Assembly: GCF_040412425.1 (NCBI RefSeq)
Contig: NC_089749.1
Span: 11,646,162-11,710,161, forward strand
From: Macrobrachium rosenbergii
Taxonomy: Eukaryota > Arthropoda > Malacostraca > Decapoda > Palaemonidae
Length of the DNA: 64,000 bases
Direction of reading: 5' to 3'
Below are positions 1 through 11,818 of this stretch, piece by piece. The notes under the pieces are model-generated. The model saw nothing but the letters and a program-made list of their open reading frames with translations. It made no database searches and was not told where the DNA came from. The stretch's first letter is position 1; the number at the start of each line of letters is the position of its first letter. The position numbers and the translations under genes are program-made.

Positions 1-860
1 TATACCAATTCTGACAGAGGTAGCGGCGTACTGGTGACGATACATTTTTATGCATATAATTAGAAGAAAAACATTTTCATCAGTGAGCCATTTAATCTAA
101 AGCAACAGCGATTTCTGTTCAGATGAGGTTAAAACGCATTGTGTTAATGTTAGTCAAGATTTTCCCTCAAAATGAGCAGAATATTCCCAATGTCTATTGT
201 GGAGAGAGGATCGTTCTCACTGGATAAAAGCTAATTTCGGATGCGGTTGGTCCTGATTCCTCCAGTGAGAATTACCAGTTAATTTTGGGCTGGTTGTTCT
301 TCATGTTATTCTGTGATTTTTGCACTTTCATGTTCCGTCAAGATAGTGTTTTTTCATAACTGTTTACTGAATGACACTGATTCCTCGTTTTGTCTAGTAT
401 AATTTTTCTTATCTATGCATTTTTCTTCTATATGTATGAAGGTATTTATTTTCATTTTATTAAAAGAATTGCGTGGATTCTTGTGATGATGATTTCTTAC
501 GTATGATTACTGACTGCTGAAAAATCCTCCATAATTTGAATTGTCTTTGTGGATTTCCTTTCTATGCAGAACTTCATGCCCAGAGACAGACAGACTTAAC
601 CCTCTCCTTTGTAGGGTTGTGTCCAGTACAGAGGTGTAAATAGATCCTTTTCAACAGGGTTGAGTCCTTGCTGAACGAAACGTGGGACATTAGTCTCCAA
701 AATGGCATGATTACATTTGCTTGCGTAGTCAGACTAGCCTCGAATTGGTTAGGAAACTCTCTTTCATGTAGGTTTTTTTAGTTCCTTTCCTGTGATGGCT
801 GTGAGACCTGTGTTTTAGTGCGCTGGTCGCTTTTTGACACGGATATTCCACATGTAGGGG
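1..860. other. Unique AT-rich DNA, nothing recognised
   Basis: No open frame of note, tandem repeat or recognised dispersed repeat is visible. It is ordinary AT-rich intergenic or intronic sequence. Confidence 0.5.
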
Positions 861-866
861 GTGTTT

Positions 867-928
<62 letters not shown>

Positions 929-929
929 G
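867..929. repeat. (TTA)n microsatellite
   Basis: About 20 uninterrupted TTA units. Read on the minus strand it gives a poly-Asn open frame, which is an artefact of the repeat. Confidence 0.95.
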
Positions 930-2205
930 AAAATATTCATGAGTCTTAAAATGGAGAAACAAACCCAGTTATGAAACTCTGCCGATGTATTTAAAAGTAA
1001 AATATATTTAAAAGTACAAATATATTTAAAATCAAAACTGCACTGATGGCTTTCGAGAATCTGTAAGGTTCTCTTTTACAGAGGAAATCGTACATATTCT
1101 TGAAAGTAATTTATCGAGACGAGACGAGACGAGAATATACAACGACGCGTAGAAGGGGAAAAGCTTCATAAATTGTCATACTTTTGGATATGACCTAAAC
1201 TAGGCTGATTTCGCTGTTTGTTGATAATCATTTATCGATTGGTCAATATTCTATACCAAAATATGATGAATTGGTGATATATTTGACAGGACAAAGCACG
1301 GTCTTTTTTGGTAGGCATCAGTGACTTGAAATTATATGTAAAATGTTGTACCCAATTTAAATGTGAATTCACCGCTTAAAGGTGAATTGCCCTCATTTTT
1401 TGCTAGAGTTATAACTGTTATTAATAAAAATAACGGTAGAATGAATTCACTGTTACGGTGAAATTAGAAAATATAATAAGTAGGATGAATTCACTCATTA
1501 ACGACAGTATGAACACTGTAATATTTATAACAAGAATGAATTCACCTGATACCTGCAGAGCGAAATTGTCCCATTTACGTAAAAACAGTTCATTAGTTTT
1601 CGTAGCGTTGATTGTGAATTATGTTCATCGCGGCTGAACGAATTGCCCTGAAATTGAGCGGCATGATTGCATGTTATAAGACCGCAGTGAATTTCCCCAG
1701 AGCTGCCTGAAACGAATTATTCTCGCTTTAGCCGGAATGACTTCATGATGCGTAGGCTGCATTACGTTCTGTTTTGCTTTGATTTGCTAGAATAATTCCC
1801 AGTTTGTTTATGACGAGTAGCAGAATAAATGCCTTCGTTCACTTTCAAATACAAAATGCTATTGCCGTTTTCTTTAGAATGCATTTCTCGTTCGTTTGCG
1901 AGTCCAGGGCTTTTGTTTCGTGCATACTGTGATAGAACGAATTTTTACAACACCAGAGAATGTGAACCGGCCTCCGTTTATCCTGGAATAAGAGTTATTC
2001 ATATGTCAGCTTGAGTGACTGACCTTTACGTCAAGTCCAATGAATAACCCATGAGTTGGTCTGGGTGAACATAATTCTCACCTCTGCTGAAACACCTTTA
2101 TAATACATGAGATGAATTATCTTTTTTTTTTTTTGCGTGAGTCCTCATTTGCTAAATCTGTTTTGAGTTTTTTTTTTTTTTTTTTGCAGGGTAGTTTGGT
2201 TTCAG
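930..2205. other. Unique AT-rich DNA with GAATTCAC motif cluster
   Basis: Mostly unremarkable. At 1363-1560 the motif GAATTCAC occurs four times. Two instances sit in short inverted repeats: AATTCACC/GGTGAATT around 1366-1390 and TTCAC/GTGAA around 1445-1463. A GAGAC pentamer run lies near 1117. No gene is seen. Confidence 0.5.
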
Positions 2206-2210
2206 TTTTT

Positions 2211-2601
2211 TTTTAGTTTTCGGTCAAAGAAAACTATTGAGATGGTTGTTTGTCTGTCCGTGCGCACTTTTTCTGTCCGCCCTCAGATCTTAAAAACTAC
2301 TGAGGCTAGAGGGATGCAATTTGGTGTGTTGATCATCCACCCTCCAATCATCAAACATACCAAATTGCAGCCCTTTAGCCTCAGTAGTTTTCATTTAAAT
2401 TAAGATTAAGTTAACCATGATCGCGCGTCTAGCACGTTACAGGTGCCAGCAACACAGGCCACCACCGGCCCGTGACTGAAAGCTTCATGGGCCGCGGCTG
2501 AGAGTTTCATGGGCCGTGGCTGAGAGTTTCATACAGCATTATACGCTGTACAGAAAACTCGATTGTGCCGAGGAATCTTCGGCGCGTTTTTTTACTTGTT
2601 T
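2211..2601 (+). mobile_element. Family A hairpin-rich repeat, copy A1 (short type)
   Basis: It starts at the terminal TAGTTTTC hairpin and carries the long ACTACTGAGGCTAGAGGG inverted repeat. It ends at a degraded GCGCC hairpin followed by T-rich sequence. The internal palindrome around ATAGATCTAT is missing, and the flanks are fused at an ATTATA motif. A short stretch containing GGGCCGYGGCTGAGAGTTTC is duplicated. Function and mobilising enzyme are unknown. Confidence 0.9.
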
Positions 2602-2700
2602 TTTTTATTACGATTTAAACATATTAAACTAATGTTATCCCATACTTTTTTTTTATTACGATTTAAACATATTAATACTAATGTTATCCCATACTTTTTT
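2601..2700. repeat. 50-bp tandem duplication beside copy A1
   Basis: Two near-identical units, each containing ATTACGATTTAAACATATTA and ATGTTATCCCATAC, lie directly downstream of family A copy A1. Confidence 0.9.
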
Positions 2701-2754
2701 GCTTTCGTCGAGAAGGTAATGATTATTATCGGATGTTTGTTGGTAGTAGAATAA

Positions 2755-3512
2755 AAAAAATAAAAAAAAAAATTTAAGATTCAGTGTATTCTAACAATCA
2801 AATCCCTGATTACCATTTCACATATGATTAATTTATGTTAATGACGCCACACATCTCCAGTAAGTTTGCTATAACTGAACTGTGTTTAAGATTCATTGCT
2901 TATTTCTCCGTAGACTTTCTGTTGGGTATGAAGCAAAAAAAAAAAAACAGATTTATCTAGAAACATTATTGTTAAGAAAATATGTTGTGTCCATTAGTTT
3001 GAACAAAAGACGCTGAGTCAGATTCCTCTTTTCTTAGAATTGCCATAATGTCATTCGTCCTCGGAAAGGAATAGTGGAAAAAATTAGGTAGAATTTTATT
3101 TAAAATAGTTAAAACACCCTCAGGTGACAGTATGAGTCATGCTTTACCTTTGGAATGAAAAGGATTGCAGCTCAATTTTCACTTTGAATTTTCGTAAATC
3201 GTATTAATGCACTCCAAAAGAGTGGTTATGAAAGAATTCAGCTGATTTTGGGGGCCGGGGGTTGCATTGCTGAATTCACTAAGAGCAGTGTCGAAATAAT
3301 TCAGCTTGCAAAGGCAATAGACTCTGTTCACTGTCAGAAAGCTCTGTCGGAATTAGATCAAGAGAAAAACTTGAGAGGAAAAAAATGGGGATCGAACATT
3401 AAAGGCACAAGTAGCCAGGTTTGTATACTTTTCGATCCTTTGATATTCGAAACGAAAGCTAGACTTAAAAAAAAAAAAAGATGAAAATGAATTAAAAGCA
3501 GATTGAGTTGCA

Positions 3513-3515
<3 letters not shown>
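2755..3515. other. Unique DNA, one weak open frame
   Basis: AT-rich sequence. A 78-codon open frame (3248-3484, +) is not low-complexity in its first part but ends in a poly-Lys run from a poly-A tract. It matches no family I recognise, so I do not call it a gene. Confidence 0.4.
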
Positions 3516-3565
<50 letters not shown>

Positions 3566-3860
3566 CTTCCCCTCCCTCCACTCTCCTCTCCTCCTCTCTC
3601 TCTCCCTCCTCTCTCTCCCCTTCCACCTACCCATTTCAAAATGAATAAAACCCTTTTCAACTTGGTCCTCAATGAAAGAATTATGGCCAACATCAAAGCT
3701 TCTGATATCGGTTTCCACCCCAGCCTTCTGCACACCAATCTCTCCCTCCTCCCCAATCCACCTCCTCCCCACCCTCCTCCCCGCTGCCACCCTCAAGAAC
3801 CTACAACATCCCCAAACCATCCCAACATACCTCCCACCTCCTCCCCCGCACCCTAACCGT
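3516..3860. repeat. (TC)n microsatellite grading into polypyrimidine tract
   Basis: About 22 TC units are followed by roughly 70 bp of C/T-only sequence, and a second C-rich stretch lies at 3715-3855. The open frames in it (Ser/Leu/Pro on +, Arg/Glu on -) are composition artefacts. Confidence 0.85.
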
Positions 3861-3861
3861 G

Positions 3862-4468
3862 CCTCAGGGAGATAAAAAAAAGTGAATGTAATTGGATCAC
3901 AGAAAGGGAAAGATTAAAGAACAGAATGTTGTGAATTGTTTGAAAAAAAATACTTAAAAAAAACACACTATAAATTAATTGAATATTTGCAAGCGCCAGG
4001 GTCTCGTATATTATTTTTTTTTCCTCTTCTGAATATCGTGTTCGGAATAAACCGCAATATAATGGGTTTCAGGCGTCAGACGCGCAGTGGCTTGGTGTAG
4101 CGAAAGAGGTTTTGTTTACTCGTTTTATTTATTTTTTTTTATTACTCGTTTTTCGATATTGTTTTGAGGCTGTAAAGCGCCTCCTGGCTTTTGTGCGAAA
4201 TGGAGCGTGAATAGTGCTCGTCTCTCATTGCCCATTAGTAGTAGTTTGCCAGGGGTACTTGATATTTTGAAATAATTAGTTAAAATGGTTAGTAAGGTTT
4301 TCCTTGGACATTAATCGTTATTTAACTGCACATACTACCATTAACATGATAATTCGAAAGATTATTTTAGATTTATATTCACGTTCCTTTGCAAATGAAC
4401 CAAATTATTTAGTGTCTCCTCGGACGTAAGGTGGTTATTGAGGACACAAGACATATGTCATGTCGTGT
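3862..4468. other. AT-rich DNA, nothing recognised
   Basis: No repeat family, hairpin or coding signal is visible. Confidence 0.45.
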
Positions 4469-4469
4469 C

Positions 4470-4546
<77 letters not shown>

Positions 4547-4602
4547 GTTATATATATATGTGAAATATGTGTATATATATGTGTGTGTGTCTGTGTCTGT
4601 GT
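4469..4602. repeat. Interrupted (TA)n / (TG)n microsatellite
   Basis: TA runs are broken by TATACATA, TTATAT and GTGAAAT interruptions, and end in TG-rich sequence. Confidence 0.9.
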
Positions 4603-5130
4603 ATGCATTTGTTGTAGGATGCCAGGAGGATATCAGGATGTACGAAAAAAATTTTTTTTGAAGAGAAGAGGAATGCCTATGCAAATCACCGCTGGCCTGT
4701 GCGAAGAGTTGCTTTATTGAAGTGAATTGTGATTGTTGAATGTCCATGAATGAAAAACTGTTGAAGCTGTTGAAATGAATTGTTTATATAGAAAAAGTAA
4801 AAGGTTGTTTTAAGTGTTTTGAAATGTCTGTTAATTAGGAAAACAGAAAGGAGGATAAGTTGATAGAAAAGTGGAAGACCTAGTAAATGTTGAAGGTAGA
4901 AATGAAGGAAGCTTTCTTGTTATGTGCTCAACGCACTGTTGATGAGCTTCCTCTCTTTAGGTGTATGATGAACCTTTTATTGTACAAGTTTTCTGCACAT
5001 GGGGTTCATTTCCCTTCCACCATTTAAAGTGTAGTGAATCTTTTTTTTTTTCTGTTTGCTCCAAAGTAATATGTGTGCTTGTTATAGTATTGATAGAGAA
5101 CATAATATTGCATATGTTAAATAAAGTTCT
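4603..5130. other. Unique DNA, nothing recognised
   Basis: AT-rich sequence with no repeat or coding signal. Confidence 0.4.
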
Positions 5131-5275
5131 TCATTGGGGGTGAGTAGAGTGCAAGCACGCTGTTGGCCCAGCGTCTGACTCCGAGCTGTAATGAAGAATT
5201 AGAGGAATTTATTTCGTGATAGAAATTCATCTCCCGTCATAGTGGTTCAATTCCACACTTGTAAAGTCCTGCTGA
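5131..5275 (+). mobile_element. Degraded tRNA-derived SINE
   Basis: This is a diverged relative of the SINE at 26541-26822. It shares a tRNA-like head (GAGTAGAGTGCAAGCACGCT, then a box-B-like region near CAGCGTCTGACTC) and the body motif GAAGAATTAGAGGAATTTAT. A degraded GTGGTTCAATTCCACA region follows. The part beyond about 5275 is lost or unrecognisable. Confidence 0.75.
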
Positions 5276-6905
5276 AGGTAACAATGCATTGCCACGTAAT
5301 ATAATTTTCCTTCGCATTTCAGAGAGCTTTTATCTATGGTTGGTTAAACTAAGATACACTTACTTATTTTTTTGTTAAATAAAGTGTGAGGATTTAGGCA
5401 ACCATCTTTACTGTATTTCCCGTTCAGAGGATGTCTTGAAACTTGTAAATTCCGAAGGTGATACACCTTAATATTATTTTCCAAACTTACATTTTTATCT
5501 ATTTCAAATTTATTTTTTTTTCTTTGTAATAAGTGGGGCTTTGTTCCATATGTATTAGGTTTCATGACTTCATCCTAATGAACACCTTAATATTCTTGGA
5601 ATAATAATAAGTCAATGGCTCCCTTCGGTGGCTAATAATATAATAATTTCTGTACTAATAATAATAATAATAATAATAATAATGATATGATATTTCTAAA
5701 TATGCTTGTGAAACACACATACATTTATAGGAATATTTGTGGTCGTGTAATCAAAGTAGCAGTCATCCATTTCATTGCGTGATTGTATCAGCTTCGAGTC
5801 TGCCCCGTTTTTATGAATTTACTGGTCCCTGTAGCATATTCCATTTATTCTCATGTGTATAAATGCGCGTAGGATGAAACAACAGAGTACCTTATTCTGC
5901 TTTTGGATTATTTTTGTGTATATAAGTTCATTCCTTTCCTCGAAGATTGTTTATACATTTTTTTAAATTAATCTCATGAATTAACCCTTACACGCGTTCC
6001 TTCAAAGTGGAGGCGGATTTCATCCAAACTTCGAAGTTATAAAAATCTCCGTATAATCTTCGCCTATGGTAAACCTTGCTTCATTTTAAAAAAAGGATCT
6101 TTCAGACAGAGGAAATATGGAAGCCTGGCGTCAGCTGGTTAAAATTACATTCCTCATTAGCATTTCAAATTTGGGGCTGTGCTGCCAAACACTTGATCTT
6201 ATGCCATACATTTGGATGATGAGGGATCTCGGTTTCTTAATGAAGAAGGATGGAAAAATATCTTAAAGATTAAGGCCAAATTCGTGTAAAAGAAATGCAG
6301 CGGAGATTAGACCATTAGGTGTGCTTGCTTTTTGTTATAAAAATGAGTAATTTAATTTTTTTTTTTTTTTGCGTTCCACCTTTAATTTGAATATTTAGTC
6401 TTAGTTTTTGGAAATTTTTTATACACCAGCCTTTATTTAATTGGTGTACTAATTACTTGATTGAATTTTGCTCTTCCAAGTGATTTTTTTTTCTCTTAAA
6501 AACTGTTTTCTGTGGAGGTAATAATAAATGAATGATTATTTCAATACGGCCACTGTAATGCGAAGACGTTTTAAGACACTCAACAAACTGGTGAAAAAAG
6601 TTATGTTTTACAGAATTAAAACGCCGCCTTAAATAATTCATTTCCAATGTTTGCAGGCAATTAGAAATATAACATAGGTCGCTGATGTCAAAAAAATTGA
6701 TCATATTTCATAAATAACCTAATTGCATCTGATATGAACTGTAAGAAAAGACGAAAAGGTATTAAGTAACATTTTGCTCTGGGGTAGCTAAGAGATTATT
6801 GTCACAAGATGTTGTGAAATACTTCTTTCCTGTGGCTTATAGTTCTGTTTGTGTAATTTTACTGGCTCGTTTAATCGCCAGTGTTTGTCAGATTACTTCT
6901 TTTCT
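5276..6905. other. AT-rich unique DNA with one short (TAA)n
   Basis: A (TAA)n run of about nine units lies at 5656-5685. Otherwise I see nothing; short open frames (for example 6453-6704, -) have no recognisable content. Confidence 0.45.
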
Positions 6906-6910
6906 TTTTG

Positions 6911-7282
6911 CTTTAGTTTTCTGTAAAAGAAAACTATTGTGCCGGCTTTGTCTGTCCTTCCGCACTTTATTCTGTCCGCACTTTTTCTGTCCGCCCTCAG
7001 ATCTTAAAGACTACTGAGGCTAGAGGGCTGCAAATTTGTATGTTGATCATCCACCCTCCAATCGTCAAACATACCGAATTGCAGCCCTCTAGCCTCAGTA
7101 GTTTTTATTTTATTTAAGGTTAAAGTTAGCCATAATCGTGCTTCTGGCAACGATATTGGCCAGACCACCACCGAGACCAATAAAAGATAGATCTATTTTC
7201 GGTGGCCTTCATTATACGCTGTAGCGGCTGTATAGGAAACTCGATTGCGCCGAAGAAACTTCGTCGCATTGTTTACCTGTTT
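6911..7282 (+). mobile_element. Family A repeat, copy A2
   Basis: Nearly complete: terminal TAGTTTTC/GAAAACTA hairpin, three CTGTCC-type units, long inverted repeat, AGATAGATCTATTTTCGGTGG palindrome arm, and a terminal hairpin with one changed base (TTCGTCGC). It lies head to head with copy A3, in opposite orientation about 380 bp away. Confidence 0.93.
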
Positions 7283-7662
7283 ATTCCTGAAATTATAAAT
7301 GATGGAGTTAATTTTCTTTTATTAGCTGACGATTTGAAACTTTTTCAGTTGCTTAACATTATTTAATGAAATATTTAACCCATGTTTCTCTTATTTCAGA
7401 ATATTGTATGTTTATATTACTATACACTATGATATTAATATATGCATAGAAAAGCGTAATTTCTTATTTTTATAAGTACTTGTTAAAGTAGTAACCCTAA
7501 TTTCATGATTTTTTTTAAACGATCCTGAACATTCTTCAATTACTGTCCATTTCCTGACATTCTTATTTTTTATTATTTCATGTGCTTTTTTTTGTGGCGA
7601 GAAATGTTCTTCCTGTAGCCAATCACTTCTTCCAAGAACGGCCGTTTCCTTTTAAACTACTA
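7283..7662. other. Spacer between inverted copies A2 and A3
   Basis: AT-rich, no recognised feature. Together with A2 and A3 it would form the loop of a large imperfect hairpin. Confidence 0.5.
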
Positions 7663-8086
7663 AACAAGTAAAAAATACACTGAAGTTTCTCCGGCGCAAT
7701 CGAGTTTTCTGTACATCGTATAATCAAGGCCAACGAAAATATTTCTATCTTTCGATGGTCTCTTTATAATGCTGTATGAGCCGCGGCCCATGAAACTTTA
7801 ATCAAAGCCCGGTGGTGGCCTTTCCTATATCGTTGCTACATGCTCGATTATGGCTAACTTTAACCTCAAATAAAATAAAAACTACTGAGGCTAGAGGGTT
7901 GCAATTTGGTATGTTTGATGATTGGAGGGTGGATGATCAACATGCCAATTTGCAGCCCTCCAGCCTCAGTAGTTTTTAAGAACTGAGGGCGGACAGAAAA
8001 AGTTCGGACAGAAAAAAGTGCGGATAGAATAAAGTGTGGACGGACAGACAAAGCCGGCACAATAGTTTCATTTTCAGAAAACTAAA
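7663..8086 (-). mobile_element. Family A repeat, copy A3
   Basis: All four hairpin modules are present on the minus strand. The long inverted repeat (about 7881-7976) is close to consensus; the 3-prime terminal hairpin near 7680-7697 is degraded. Confidence 0.93.
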
Positions 8087-8677
8087 AGAAAAAAATATAT
8101 ATATATTTCCTTGTTGAGGAATAAGTCTATTATTTATAATGTTGCACTTCGCTCACTTTCTGCTCAAGGAAATTTAACTGTTAATAATATCATTATGATA
8201 AATGATATCATTTTGATGAATGACAGTGGCTGGAAACGCTATGTTATTTATTGTGAAAATATTTTATAAAATATTTCTAATGACTTGTCCATTTTGAATT
8301 TTCTGTTTCTAGTTAGTTAAGCCATCTTGAAAATTAGATATTATTACATTGCTTAAACGAGGGACACAATATTTCCCAGCTACAATTTTATGTTAGTGTT
8401 TTGTCTAGCTTTCCCCATCCTTTATATTTAAATTTAATTCCAAGCAGTTAGTTAATCGGTTTTCTATTCCTGTTGTCGTTGTTTTCTTGCTTATTTTAAA
8501 GTTAATTGTTTTGTTTCGTTACTCAGTCAATCTGATGACTGTCTGCGGTTCCTCCGCCGAAAACATGTTAAAACAGAGTGATATTAGAAAGGCGAATATT
8601 CATTTAGAAACACCAAGAAAGCAATGAGAAATAACCTAACCCGTTTTATCGAAACGTTCGCTCCGTGAACGCCTCTT

Positions 8678-8679
<2 letters not shown>
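8087..8679. other. AT-rich DNA, nothing recognised
   Basis: Contains a short direct duplication of ATGATATCATT near 8190-8220. No gene is seen. Confidence 0.4.

Positions 8680-8680
<1 letters not shown>

Positions 8681-8732
<52 letters not shown>
8681..8732. repeat. (GA)n microsatellite
   Basis: About 26 uninterrupted GA units. Confidence 0.97.
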
Positions 8733-8735
<3 letters not shown>

Positions 8736-9275
8736 CATTTAACCGCGTCCAATTCAGGCAGGACAATGACGTCTCATTATTTACCGTTGGAATGCTTCGA
8801 GAATCGATGGAGCGTCTTCATATCGCAAGATTCTTCCCCCGAGGGAAGGAGAAGAAGGAGAAGATTGTTGTTGCCTTCTGATCACGGTATTGTCAGGCGA
8901 CAAAAAAAAAAGATGGGGGGTGGGATAAGGAGAATAACTTTTTAATCGAACGACTGTCTAATCGGTTTTACTCTTTTTGGAGGAGGGAGGGGGAGGTGGT
9001 AGGGAAGGGGGGTGGTTTGCAAATTGTTAAGATTTGGGGGCGATAATCGTACAGTATTTGGGGAGTTCGTGATGTGCGTTTGTTTTTATTTTGTTGAGTT
9101 TTGCTGGTTTTGATTTTTGTGCATTTGTACATAGAGAGAAAGGAAGGAAAATGATAGGGAAGGAGAAGGGTGGGGATTAGCCTTGAACGAGGTGATATTC
9201 CTTACTCGTAAAAGTAGAAGGGTTATAATCATTAGCAAAAAAGAGAAGCGCTAGGATCATAACACATATAAACAA
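8733..9275. other. Unique DNA with purine-rich stretches
   Basis: G/A-rich patches near 8840-8865 and 8980-9015. No gene or dispersed repeat is recognised. Confidence 0.4.
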
Positions 9276-9356
<81 letters not shown>

Positions 9357-9459
9357 ATGATATTTATATACACAAGTATATGTGTACATATATATGATAT
9401 GATATTTATATATATATAAGTATATTATATATATGTACATATATACATATATATATATA

Positions 9460-9522
<63 letters not shown>
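9276..9522. repeat. Compound (TA)n arrays
   Basis: Two long TA runs (about 9279-9352 and 9440-9522) flank a TA-rich centre with a repeated TATATGATATGATATTTATATA segment, so the centre itself is duplicated. Confidence 0.93.
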
Positions 9523-9524
<2 letters not shown>

Positions 9525-10262
9525 TTTTAATGCAAGTTTACTTGTGATTTTCAAAAGGGGTTCTGAATGAATCTCCTTTCTTGAATAAATAAAAAAAAAA
9601 AATTTTTGACATCCCCACCTGAACAGTACAGAACGCACCCACAATAACGTCATGTATACATTTACCTGTCAACAGGACTCGAGGCTACAACGACCATGTT
9701 GTTTGTTTCATCGGACACGAGACGCTAAATATACGACACTACTGTCGCAAAAACTGTGTTATATTGTCTATATATTTCTGACGCAAAAAGCATTCGGTAA
9801 CCTGTCATTAATCATGTCGATTCCACTTTCCTTATTCACTAAGAACCGACGTTGACAATCAGGTCGTTGCAAAACTCGCCTCCATCAGATTGCAAAAACT
9901 GGCCATGATCGAGCAATCAACCCGGACGTCATTTTCTGATCAGAAAGGTACGCACATGTAAATAACAGTGATTTGTCGCTAATTAGCGATAAATCGAACC
10001 CCGGATTAAACTCCCCGACCACCAAGGAAAGGAAAATGATTTAGAAACGTATTTAGAAAAGTATTTAGAAGCCTTGGAAATGGGGAGGGTAATGATAGAC
10101 ATTTTTCCAGGATGTAACTGAAAATGGTGACATCGGCCCAGACACAGAATGTATGCAAATTAGAATTCACCATAAATGAGCGTGACACAACATTGCAGTG
10201 ATGATAATAGGACCAGCGGTGACGTAACAATGACAGTGATGTCGAGGGTGATAAAAAAAAAC
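9523..10262. other. Unique DNA with a perfect TAATTA palindrome
   Basis: Somewhat GC-richer than its surroundings. A perfect 14-bp palindrome TCGCTAATTAGCGA lies at about 9976-9989. It contains a homeodomain-type TAATTA core, but a single site is weak evidence. No gene is recognised. Confidence 0.4.
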
Positions 10263-10648
10263 GTTAAAAATGCGCTGAAGTTTCTTCGGCACAATCGAGT
10301 TTTCTGTACAGCGTATAATCAAGGCCACGTAAAATAGATCCATCTTTCGGTGGTCTCGGTATAATACTGTATGAACCGCGGGCCATGAAACTTTAACCAC
10401 GGCCGGTGGTGGCCTGGCCTATATCGTTGCCAGATGCACGATTATGGCTAACGTTAAGCTTAAATAAAATAGAAACTACTGAGGCTAGAGGGCTGTAATT
10501 TGGTGTGTTTGATGATTGGAGGGTGGATGATCAACATACCAATTTGCAGCCCTCTAGCCTCAGTAGTTTTTAAGGTCTGAGGGCGGACAGAAAAAGTGCT
10601 GACAGACAGACAAAGCCGACACAATAGTTTTCTTTTCAGAAAACTAAA
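10263..10648 (-). mobile_element. Family A repeat, copy A4
   Basis: Complete on the minus strand. It lacks the CTGTAGCGG insert near the 3-prime end (reads CTGTACAGCG), a variant shared with A6 and A7 and explained by loss between CTGTA direct repeats. Confidence 0.93.
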
Positions 10649-11399
10649 AAGACAATAAAAAGAGTTACCGTACAAACCGTGAAAAATATGTTGATGATGA
10701 AACAAAAAATCAGTGATAATGATTTTTATTAGTATCAACAACGATGATTGTAATGAAACTCACTGTGGTGAAAACATTAGCAGTTGTATTCAGAACCCCA
10801 ACGCTACCCAGAATAAAGTAGTCGTATATACAAGGTAATTAACTTGTAAATGTCACGTGCCCGAGTGAGTAATGTTCCTTGTGGATTTTATGATTTCAGC
10901 AACATCCCCGGATAAGGAAATGTCATACATTTTCATATCCAGAGAATAAACATCATTGTATTTGAAATTTTGTGTTATGTTATAAATTACTTGAACTAAA
11001 AGACAAAAAAAAATTGATAAACTGACAGCCGAATTCATCTGACCATTTAATACGCTTCATATCCGCGAAAGGGTCTTAGATATTTTTCCCTCTGATATAA
11101 GATCATTATTAATTCTCTCTGAATGGTCGGTTTGCTTAACCCGCCTTGTGACTTATTGCTTATACGCAAGATATGCTTCGGAGATTAGAGTGGATTAGAG
11201 CAAGACGAATGGGGAAGATTAAGATGAAGGAGTGAAACGCATATTACCTCGGGATCCCGGAATGGTGTTGATAAACATTTGTAAACAGTGTGAATTTTGG
11301 GACGTTTTTCTTCTAGAATGCGAGATATTAACGGTGATAACGTCAGTAAATAATGCCAGTTTCAAGACAGTTTTTACATGACATTCTGTCGTATTCGCT
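10649..11399. other. Unique DNA, nothing recognised
   Basis: No tandem array, hairpin or coding signal is visible. Confidence 0.4.
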
Positions 11400-11818
11400 T
11401 TTAGTTTTCTGTACAAGGGAACTATTGAGATGGCTTTGTCTGTCCGTCCGCACTTTATTCTGTCAGCACTTTTTCTGTCCGCTCTCAAATCTTAAAAACT
11501 ACTGAGGCTAGAGGGCTGCAAATTGGCGTGTTGATCATCCACCCTCCAATCATCAAACATACCAAAATCGCAGCCCTCTAGCCTCAGAAGTTTTTATTTT
11601 ATTTAAGGTTAAAGTTAGCCATAGTCGTGCTTCTGGCAACCATATAGGATAGGCCACCACCGGCCGTGGTTAAAGTTTCATGGGCCGCGGCTCATAGAGC
11701 ATTATACCGAGACCGCCGAAAGATAGAACTATTTTCGGTGGCCTTGATTATAGGCTGTAGCGGCTGTACAGAAATTTCGATTGCGCCGAAGAAACGTCGG
11801 CGCATTTTTTTCTTGTTT
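11400..11818 (+). mobile_element. Family A repeat, copy A5
   Basis: Complete copy with all four hairpin modules. The terminal hairpin carries a change (GAAACGTCGGCGC) that breaks one base pair. Confidence 0.94.

Noticed and set aside
3248..3484. 78-codon frame as a gene
   Set aside because: No recognised domain, ends in a poly-A-derived Lys run, no supporting context.
9177..9653. Long open frames made of Tyr-Ile repeats (also at 13064-13451, 17268-17688, 19920-20610, 40416-40766, 57408-57791 and others)
   Set aside because: They are translations of (TA)n microsatellites, open on both strands and in several frames.
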